From Skeletonema tropicum (lineage: Eukaryota > Bacillariophyta > Thalassiosirophyceae > Thalassiosirales > Thalassiosiraceae): a stretch of DNA of 64,000 nt. The stretch spans positions 1,116,001 through 1,180,000 of the forward strand of contig CM074149.1 in the NCBI GenBank assembly GCA_037178625.1. Reading direction: 5' to 3'. A model generated the notes under the pieces. The model did no database searches. It was not told the DNA's origin and saw only the letters and a list, made by a program, of their open reading frames with translations. The position numbers and the translations under genes were made by a program. Shown one piece after another: positions 1 to 8,500 of the stretch. How positions within the stretch are numbered: the stretch's first letter is position 1; each line of letters opens with the position of its first letter.

Positions 1-1
1 T

Positions 2-1528
2 AAGAGGCATGGTGCCACGTCGTGTAATCAGTTCCGATTGGATGGGTTCTTGCCCGATGCCATGATTAATTATTTGGCACTGTTGGGGTGGAATGATGGG
101 ACGGATAATGAGATTTTCACGAGGGAGGAGTTGATTGAAGCGTTTGATATTGATAGGATTGTCAAGAGTCCGTCGGTGTTTGATATGGATAAGTTGAAGT
201 GGGTCAATTCGCAACATTTGAAGAGGATGGATGTTGAGGAGATTCTTGATTTGGTGGAGGAACAATTGGGATTTATGGATATGATTAAGGAAGGTGCGGA
301 TGAGAGTAAGAAGAGTGATTTCGTCTTTGCTACGACTGCCTTGGCGAAGCAAATGATGGAAACGACACAAGATGCGGCGACTAATGCCCAGACTGTTTTG
401 GGTTACAATTTGCCTGCGGCATTTGCTGATTTGGAAGATGGATCGGAGGCAAAGGAGATGGTGAAGCAAGGTAACTTTTACAGTATTGCAATGAAGATCA
501 TTGAGATGTACGAGAGTGGAAGTTTCCCAACCCCCGACTCTAGCAATCTGCTTGCCGCCTTTATGGATGGGTCAAACAAGGCTATTGTGGAAGATACTCA
601 GGTTGGTGGTGATGAAACTTCGTACCCTCAAGCTTACAAGGCTACAATGAAGTCGATTGCGAAGGAAATGAAGGTGAAGGGAAAGAACCTCTTCCATCCC
701 GTACGATTGGCGTTGACAGGTGAGATGAGTGGTCAAGACGTAACAAAGCAATTGTCCCTTTTGGCTTTAGCATCGGAAGATGACACTGTTGTGAACGCCG
801 ATGCAGCTGGCGTTGTTACTATCGAGGCACGATTGGAGAAGCTCAAGGGCTTTTGCGGCTCGATTCCAGAGGAATTCCGCGTGTCGAAGCAGGCAGCTAG
901 TGATGATGCAGCCAAAAAGGCTAAGGACGGTAAGAAGAATAGCAAGGCAGATGAAGCATCAACAGCTGCTGCGGCCGCAGCTCCTGCTGTTGCCGATCCT
1001 CTCGATGGATATGAAGGTCCACCAATCACTGCTCTTGACATTCGTGTTGGCCGCATTAACAAAGTATGGGTTCATGAGGCAGCTGACAAACTATTCTGTG
1101 AAGAGATTGACGTCGGTGAAGATGAACCACGTCAAATTGCCTCCGGTTTAAGACCGTACATGAGCGCTGAAGATTTGGAGGGACGCATGGTCCTCGTATT
1201 GTGCAATCTTAAGGCGCGTAAACTTGCTGGATTTCCCAGTCATGGAATGGTCCTCTGTGCATCGAATGAAGACCACTCTGTTGTCAAGTTGGTGAGTGTT
1301 CCGGTAGAAGCCAAGATTGGTGAGCGTGTCACCGTGCCTGGATTCAACTTTGAAGGAGAAGAAGGTGCACCATTTGCCGAAAACAAGGTTGGGAAGAAGA
1401 AGGTATTTGAGAAGATTGCTCCCTTCCTTCAAACTAATGAGTATGGCATCCCTACATTCGGTGGAAGACCGTTGTTAACGAGTGCGGGTGTATGCACAAG
1501 TCCCATCAACAAGGGAAGCGTGAGTTAA
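2..1528 (+). CDS. gltX: Glutamyl-tRNA synthetase, organellar (bacterial-type), C-terminal part fused to an EMAP-II-like tRNA-binding domain; 5' end outside window
   Basis: Charges tRNA-Glu with glutamate, most likely in plastid and/or mitochondrion, because the sequence resembles bacterial/plastid GltX rather than cytosolic GluRS. The frame is open from base 2 and enters inside the KMSKS-type signature: the first residues read KRHGATS, as in KLSKRHGATS. The block LLGWNDGTDNEIFT follows, then the helical anticodon-binding part (NLFHPVRLALTG). A Lys/Ala-rich linker (about bases 880-1000) leads into a C-terminal domain of about 165 residues, GPPITALDIRVGRI to the stop, which matches the EMAP-II/Arc1p/MetRS-C OB-fold tRNA-binding family. 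An apparent start at base 38 is a TTG inside the conserved domain and is not a start. No introns are visible. The catalytic Rossmann domain lies upstream of the window. The fusion is the unusual point; the family call is secure. Confidence 0.93.
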   Translation, partial: KRHGATSCNQFRLDGFLPDAMINYLALLGWNDGTDNEIFTREELIEAFDIDRIVKSPSVFDMDKLKWVNSQHLKRMDVEEILDLVEEQLGFMDMIKEGADESKKSDFVFATTALAKQMMETTQDAATNAQTVLGYNLPAAFADLEDGSEAKEMVKQGNFYSIAMKIIEMYESGSFPTPDSSNLLAAFMDGSNKAIVEDTQVGGDETSYPQAYKATMKSIAKEMKVKGKNLFHPVRLALTGEMSGQDVTKQLSLLALASEDDTVVNADAAGVVTIEARLEKLKGFCGSIPEEFRVSKQAASDDAAKKAKDGKKNSKADEASTAAAAAAPAVADPLDGYEGPPITALDIRVGRINKVWVHEAADKLFCEEIDVGEDEPRQIASGLRPYMSAEDLEGRMVLVLCNLKARKLAGFPSHGMVLCASNEDHSVVKLVSVPVEAKIGERVTVPGFNFEGEEGAPFAENKVGKKKVFEKIAPFLQTNEYGIPTFGGRPLLTSAGVCTSPINKGSVS

Positions 1529-1846
1529 ATAATATAGTTTGCTAAGAAGTAACATAACACTAGATTTGACGTTAGGATACCATATCGAATGCAGGAGAAT
1601 CTAATTCTTCAATCTCTTCGCAATCCAACTTACAAGTGGTACTTTTTCTCTCTCCTCTTGGACATCTCATTCAGTAACCTACGAAAATATTTCATCTGCG
1701 TTATCGATTGTCTTGCGTGAAGATTGCAGCCTGCCTGCTTGCAGTTCGATATCAAAGAATACCACAAACACATGTCATGCAGTCAACATAGATTTGGTCG
1801 CTTTGTACATAACCAACAATTTCTGTTATATTATTATCCTCTGTTG
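1529..1846. other. Intergenic, 3' flank of GluRS
   Basis: AT-rich DNA after the GluRS stop. Only short overlapping reading frames without recognisable similarity are seen. It ends at the 8 bp target duplication of the hAT element. Confidence 0.5.
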
Positions 1847-1854
1847 GTTATTTG

Positions 1855-3342
1855 TAGAGGTTGGTCTCGTCTCGGTCTCGGCACTGTCCCGAGATTCGAG
1901 CCGAGACAGGGTCCGTCGAGACGAGATCCCGGGATATCTCGAGATTTTCAATGAAGAAGGTTAGCAATGATTAAAAGGGGCAAAACCAACAAATAATTAT
2001 CTACTATGGACTCTTTAGACAACTTAGTACTCATTGTTCTGGCCAGCATCAATTGGATCCCCACTCTCATCCTTGTCTTCAAAAGAAGGAGGGAGTAGAA
2101 ACTCATTCAAAGGGACATCTGGATCTGGCATGAGTTCATCCCAATTTTTGCGGATGAGGCTTATATTTTCTTCAACAAACATGATGCATCGATGCGGCAA
2201 GTAAGAATGGGATCAATGCAAGATCGCTTTGCTGCAATTACTCTGGCTGCCCTGCTCCAGATTCTTTCCAAGGGAGCGGGAGTTGCTGGAATATCTCACA
2301 GGTACTCTCGTGCAAGTGTTGCAAGTTCAGGGAATTGGTGAGCGATTTGTTTCCAACGCTTCAATGGATCATTAAACTTTCTTTCTCCATCTTGCATCGG
2401 CATTTGCTCCAGGAGTTCGTAAGCTGCAGCTGGGCTTCACATCGGATCCGAATATTAACATCAGTCAATTCGTCATCATTTGCTGCTGCATCGTCGTCGA
2501 AGTCAAATGCACCCAAGAAAGCGAAGCTCGTGTCTTCTGCTTTAGAAGATACTTGCAGTACTGCAATACTTCCACCTTCACCACCATTATCATTTGTATT
2601 TGTATTAGCCTCCTTCTCGACATCAACCATAAGATCTTTGATGAGTTGCATCAACTTATTACACAAGGTCGAGTCAATTCATATTCAATAATGGCAATGA
2701 TGTTCAATTACTACTTACCTTCAAAAGCCAGAACTGCATTACAATGAAGAACGTGGCCTGTGCAATATGCATGCGCCCAATCCTCATGTGCTCCATTCAT
2801 ACGGATTGCAAACTTTCTCAACTGCTTGTGTCCTGGTTCACTACACATCGGATTATCACCCTTCCAATGTTTGCAAATGCATTTGTCATCCCAATCTTCT
2901 TCGTCGCTCGAGGATTCCGATGGTTTTCGCTCTTTGCATTTGACATCATCGTCTTCGTCACCCGACGATTCCAACGATTCGTTCCTGCTGGCAGTAGAAG
3001 CTGCATCGGCATCGGTGATAGCATCGCATCGACCATGACTTCAGAATAGATGAAGATGATGAGTTGAATTCATCAAAAAAATAATCAAACTCCAATGAAC
3101 AAGTCGTGTGAACGCACCCAACGGTGTCAAAGGGAGTCTTGTTATGATGTAAGATTGGAATCGTGCTGATGAAATCAGAAGTAGCCGCAGAAACGAATTG
3201 TTCTTCGTCATGGTTGGCTGTGAGAAAGAGATGACAAAAAATCCCGAAATGCTCCGAGACAGAGGGTGCCGAGACGAGACACCTGTCTCGACCCAAAAAA
3301 TCCCGTCTCGTCTCGGCCGAGTCGAGACGAGACCAACCTCTA
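1855..3342 (-). mobile_element. hAT-superfamily DNA transposon, 1488 bp, internally deleted
   Basis: Perfect 20 bp terminal inverted repeats are present: TAGAGGTTGGTCTCGTCTCG at 1855-1874 and its reverse complement at 3323-3342. They are flanked by a perfect 8 bp direct repeat GTTATTTG (1847-1854 and 3343-3350). The 8 bp duplication and the TAGAG terminus match hAT rules. Both ends carry many subterminal GTCTCG/CGAGAC copies, typical of hAT transposase-binding clusters. An uninterrupted version of the target (CTGTTGGTTATTTGCTTAAT) exists at 46350-46369, giving an empty-site control inside this window. The element is too short for a full hAT transposase and holds only a decayed C-terminal part on the minus strand. 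Confidence 0.92.
2024..2974 (-). pseudogene. hAT transposase C-terminal remnant (dimerisation region)
   Basis: Reading the minus strand from about 2974, an open stretch rich in Asp/Glu/Ser and Cys/His ends at a plausible intron (GTAAGT at 2713-2718, acceptor AG at 2655-2656). It continues into an acidic segment and then into residues resembling the hAT C-terminal dimerisation block: HQFPELATLAREYL, a stop, then IPATPAPLERIWSRAARVI. The family signature is PASSAPSERVFSRAG. A frame change follows, after which the last piece (VEENISLIRKNWDELMPD) stays open to a TAA at 2024-2026. The in-frame stop (about 2310) and the frame change show it is dead. The DDE catalytic domain is absent, so this is a non-autonomous derivative. 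Confidence 0.8.
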
Positions 3343-3470
3343 GTTATTTGCTTAATTACACTCGAAGGGTAGTAACTTGTGACATTGCTCTAGATAATGG
3401 TAGATAATTTCTAATTTCGCCCCTGGAGGGCCAACCATGACGTACTTTAAGATTTCCGTTAATTTTATCC
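3343..3470 (+). repeat. Dispersed repeat shared with the 3' half of the SINE at 46.2-46.5 kb (hAT target)
   Basis: The sequence from GTTATTTGCTTAATTACACT through GATTTCCGTTAATTTT closely matches 46356-46470, with a small indel around 3408. Together with 1841-1854 it forms one copy of this repeat, split by the hAT insertion. The tRNA-like head of the 46 kb copy is not present upstream of 1841, so this is a 5'-truncated copy, or a tail sequence shared with another retroelement. Confidence 0.75.
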
Positions 3471-3512
3471 TCAGCCTTTTTTGCATGGTTGTAGGAATAG
3501 AACGAAAAAACT

Positions 3513-3880
3513 GGCTGACCCCCCCTCCAAATAACAGTCTAGCCAAATATTTGACCCCCCTCTGGTTTCTACAAGCACCTACTCTTGGGAATTAGTACGT
3601 GAGTAAAGCGAACGTTAGACCCCCCTAAGTAGAAATGACTAGCCAAAATTTTTAGAACCCCGGGGGGTTTAGTTCGCGGCACCTCGCTCACTATGTAGTG
3701 AACCTCGCGAACTAAACCCCCTCCGCTTAACCCCCCCTCCAACCCCCCTCCCCGTTTCTACTAGTAGCTACTAGGGAATTAGTATGAGACTATTCCGAAA
3801 GTCAGACCCCCCTAGAGAGCAGACTTTCCAAAATTTTTAGACCCCCCGGGGGTTTAGTTCGCGGAGGTTCACTGTAGTAG
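3513..3880. repeat. C-rich imperfect direct repeat with foldback segments
   Basis: Two related units (about 3513-3728 and 3729-3880) share blocks such as GGGAATTAGTA, AGACCCCCCTA, CCAAAATTTTTAGA and GGGGTTTAGTTCGCGG. The first unit also contains the inverted partner CGCGAACTAAACCCCC (about 3705-3722), so about 3662-3722 can fold into a hairpin. No coding sense is apparent on either strand. Confidence 0.6.
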
Positions 3881-4026
3881 ACTGTAAACTTTGGCTCGCT
3901 CAGCAACACTCCGGTTACGACACGTATAATGACACACAACTTGTTAGCTCACATTGTAATTTGACACACACACAGTTTCTCTTAAATGAGAATTCGGCGA
4001 AATCACGAGAAATATATTTGAGCTAA

Positions 4027-4510
4027 ATTAGCCAACCAGTGGTAGCAAGTGGTATAGCAAGTGGTATAGAAAGTGGTATAGCAAGTGGTAGCCAGTGGCA
4101 AGTGGTAGCAAGTGGTAGCCACATTAATAATAGATAACTGCAAGCCAAGGATGCCTCGCTATGCTAGAGAGAGTGAGAAACGCAGCACAGCCAGAGCCGC
4201 TGGTGTTTGTCCAAAAACTCCGAACGCTGTTCAAATCGACGGCCAAATTGACCTCGCACATATCAGCAACATTCTTGAGGATGCTATATATCGACATGTT
4301 AACAAGTCTTTTCTGTGAAGGTGCCTGGGTATTCTCGGCATATTTGTTCATTGAGGAGTGGCTAAGAAGTAGTGGCAAGTGGTAGTGCAAGTGGTAGAGC
4401 AAGTGGTAGCAAGTGGTGGCAAGTGGTAGCAAGTGGTACCAGTGGTAGCAAGTGGTAAAGCAAGTGGTAGCAAGTGGTATATAAAGCAAGTGGTAGCCAA
4501 GTGGTTGTAC
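4027..4510. repeat. Minisatellite-like clusters of AGCAAGTGGT
   Basis: Two clusters (about 4038-4122 and 4370-4510) are built from irregular 8-12 bp units around AGCAAGTGGT/AGTGGTAGC, in the same orientation. The roughly 250 bp between them is unique-looking. Apparent Cys/His/Thr/Leu-rich reading frames on the minus strand are by-products of the repeat. Confidence 0.7.
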
Positions 4511-5291
4511 ATGGGATGGACGTGGGCCTTTCTTGAAATTGGCGATGATTTTCTTGTTTGGTGAGAAAGTGACACTGTCACGCAAAGGAACATTCTTTGT
4601 GACATAAACTATCTGATAAAGTGTAACAGTTACTGTGTCGGCCGGAGTGTTGCAGGCTCGCTCCTTCCTTATTGTAGTTCAATTAGCTAGCTTGAAGACC
4701 ACCGACGCTGAAGAAACGATATCTGCCTCACACGCTTCATAGATCTGATAGTGTGAATTTTCCTAACAACAGTCAATGGCCTGATCATATTCATCAACCT
4801 GAAAGGAAGAGGTCTAAATAATATTATGCGGAGACATCAAGCTGTGTTATCAAAAACACAGTGGCTGCTGCGTGGACGCTATGTACATCAGTTGGCTAAC
4901 AATACCATCAACTGCCAACTTTGAGGTGCTTTGGAGGTGCGGTATCGTATGCTGCTTCTGATAAATTACTACAGCGCTCTTCAAGAAACAGCCATCCATC
5001 TATCACAAGATACGGTCCAAGATACGTTGATATCAGATTCAACAATTCATTATTCAATCCTTTATTGATCTCGAGCCATGCCTTTTCTACAAGGCACTAT
5101 TAACAAAATACAGTGTGCGGCTCCTATAATGGTGCCATTGCACTACCTGCGTAGCGGAACTCATGGTAAGGGTGATAATTACTAGGTAATTATGGTAGGT
5201 GATGATTCCAAGGATCGTGGCTCCCTGGACGTCTGTCCACCCCACACGGTATCGAAACACTTCCCTCAAGCTGGAGTTACTCCGAAGGAGT
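4511..5291. other. Gene-poor stretch between minisatellite and copia element
   Basis: No recognisable gene, RNA or long repeat. Short frames only (for example 4921-5103 plus and 5087-5296 minus), without familiar motifs. It ends at the GTCAC target duplication of the copia element (5292-5296). Confidence 0.4.
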
Positions 5292-5296
5292 GTCAC

Positions 5297-5541
5297 TCTT
5301 AATCACTGTAGATGATACAGGACAAGAGAGTTGCGTAGTAATAGCAGGTTGTGTTCTTCTACGGAGAAGACAGCACGTTGTCGACAAACGACGTCTTTAT
5401 GTTTATTTTTCTTTCCTTTATTGTGAGAAGAACGATGGAATCGCTCCTAACGCAATCTCTATCTACGTAGACCGTATGTTACCCCTAACATACCATAACT
5501 GTAAGAATCCGTAAATACACGAAATATCATTTCCTGTGTCA
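5297..5541 (-). repeat. 3' LTR of copia element
   Basis: 245 bp, identical by eye to the LTR at 11086-11330. It is adjacent to the polypurine tract on its inner side and to GTCAC on its outer side. Confidence 0.95.
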
Positions 5542-5546
5542 CTCCC

Positions 5547-8500
5547 CTACGATTCGACAGTTTTCTTTTTCTTTTCTCTGATAATATCCATTGTGTCGCC
5601 TTTCCAAAATAAAAGTGGTCGCAATAGTGGCCATACGACTTGATATCCCCAGTGCTTGCTCAATACATCGGATGGATTGTGTTCCCCATTGAAACGACCG
5701 ATAGAAACTACCCATTGAGCGGAGCCAATCATGGACTGATAGATCCTCGTCTCATTTTCATCCAGGAAATCTGAATCGTCGAGTTCAGGATGATCTCCCT
5801 TCTCCAGCGGTGATGATACCTTACGCGGCGGCTTCTCCCCAAAGAAACGCTCATATGACTCTGACATCTTCTCGATGTATTTCTTGGGAGCTTGACACAG
5901 AACACCATCTTCATCACGGAAGTAGTCACATCCAAGCAGGAATTTGAGAGGCTCGGTTCCTTTCAATTTGAACTTGTACTTCTTTTCTAGCGTTTCCGTA
6001 ATCTTCATCGCGTCCCTAGATGCGATAGTCAAGTCATCCACGTAAGTCGCAATGTACTCGTAATACGAACCATCATTGGTGGGAACTGGGTACTTGGAGG
6101 TAGTTGAAGGTCTTGTGGAGCTAGCGGAAGAACCATTGCCACCTTCATCCTTGTTGTCACTGGGCCAAATAATAGAACCATCCTTGCGATGCGCTCGCAT
6201 CCAAATCTCAGGTTCTGCGGGACACTGAACGAAACCCATCTCTCTCAGGACGTCAGCAAAACGTTCATACCAGCGTAAACCTGAACTCTTGAGTCCGTAG
6301 AGTGCCTTAACAATAACAAGGATATGCCCCTCAAGATTCTGGAATTCGGGACCGGCAATAACATAGACCTTCTCCTTGGTGTATGCTTCGAGATACGCAT
6401 TTCCCACATCCGTCTGATAGAATTGTAGCCCATTTAGCTCTGCAAGAAAGATGACGAAACGAATCCCACGGAGAGAAACAACACCAGAGTAGACACTTTC
6501 AACGGGTGTATCGGTGAGATGGCCTCCAGCAACAACTCGGGACTTGTATCGACCGTCATGCTTCACCGCATACACAAAATGAAGAGTGATTCTCTTGTAT
6601 CCTTCAGGAGGTCTACCCTTCGATCTATGGCCATAGTCCTTGAACGTCTTGTACTGGAACAGCTGCTCCTTCTCCAATTCTTCACTCTTAAGCCACTTGT
6701 TGTTCTTGTTGATCCTATCCAACTCCATAGCTTCATCGTGATTGCGGGGAACTCGATGCCCGTACATGTAGACAGGAGCTGACTTGTGGGAGAGTCGCTT
6801 TGCGGCATTGATCATACGAATTAGTTTCTTCGCATTCTTGGCAGCGTTGCGCAGTCTCAAGCTTGGCCATATTTCATCCCACTCCTCAACAAGGTTGTTG
6901 TCTCTGGCGTACTCAGCAACAATCCATCTATCCTTGATTGCAATATTGTAGACAGGTTCCAACGTCACCTCCCCAGATTCCCACTCGATCAGAATCTTGG
7001 GCTTATCACTGCGCCTACATGGCTTCGTATGCCCCTTGATCTGCCTAAATCTCCAAGTACCATCCTCATTCTGTACTTGCTCCTCAATGAGTCCCAGCAT
7101 ATCGTTGTAATCAACAATCTCATCAAACTTTGCATCCCCAACACGGCATTTGAATTTGATCAGCTCAGGGTTGCTATCTCGTTGCCCCTCGAAATCCTCA
7201 AGAATACCGACTATTTCAGCTCTGAAACGTTGCCCATCGTCGCGAGTTTTCAAAAGGACAGTCCTCCCCACAAGTTCATCAGATTTCAGCTGGTTCAAGT
7301 TGGATGGCTTAGCTGATGGTTGGTTCTGATTGGGTTTCCCAGCGGTTGCTCCCCCATCTTCATCACTCTTCTTGCGATTACGGCTGCGGCTACGGCTGTG
7401 TGGAGTAGTATTGGAAGAAGTAGAGGTTGCTTCCTTGTCGGTGGACTGGACTCGCCATCTTGGACTACGACGAAGTGGTGTTCCATCACGATTTGTGGCA
7501 GTTGTTGGAACTTCTGGACGAACTGTTGCTGGCTCAGTTGCATCCTCGGGAGAAGGCACAAACTCCTCAATAGTTGGGAAGGCATCATGCCATTGCTGAT
7601 GAGTATCTCGCTGATCTGGATTGTTATGAGGTGGGATAGGTGATTTCTTGATATCATTCTCGTTCTCCGCTCGAATGCTCGACCGATAAAGGATGGAATG
7701 GGTCTCGGGGTTGTATACCATGAACGTCATACTGTGACCAACGGTCTCAGAGTATCCCAAGAAATGGCAAAGGATCTCGTTAGATTCCGAAGGAAAACCA
7801 GTTCCCATGTCTCTGTAGTTCTTGATATACACCACCTGCCAGAAACGAAAGCAAAGAAGCATGCTAATGTCAGGCGTTTGCCCAGTCAAGGCTTCATGAG
7901 GAGTCCTCCAACCCAAGTTTTCCCTCGCCGTGCGATTGTGGATGAACATAGCATACTTGATGATGAAAAAGATGGATTCTGGAGGAGCGCCGGAGGTATT
8001 CAGGACCCAATTGCAATACTTCTTAAGTTCTTGGATGTACCGCTCTGCAATATTTTGATTTTGATGATGCGGTTCGGACTGCCAGTCTTTAATCTGGAAG
8101 GCACGAAGAAGTTCCATGACCCTTGCACTAATTTCAGCCTTAGCCCTGTCAGGGATGAGCAGATCCATTGCTCCACGGTACCGAATTTCATCCTCAAGGC
8201 TCCCAGCAAATTGACCATCCGTAAGCATCCCATGAGCAGACATGTAGTAGCTACGTCGACCTATATAGAATTGACAGCAGCGATACCCTCCCCATGCTTC
8301 AATATCAAAGAAGACCGTGTCTGTACCGACAGCCTCGTGGCGGCGAAAGATGTTGCAAGCAGGAAAATGAGCCTTGCGCATGTCATAAAGACGACTAGCT
8401 TGCGGGATGGAATTATACCACTGGGTAGTAGACCGCATTGTGTGCACAACAACCTCACGGGGTGCATTGAGGAAGAATGGACGAAGAGCATCATAATCAC

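Noticed and set aside
38..40. Start codon for a 496-aa protein
   Set aside because: It is a TTG inside the GluRS catalytic-to-anticodon domain; the same frame is open to base 2 and continues the KMSKS-type signature, so the gene simply enters from upstream.
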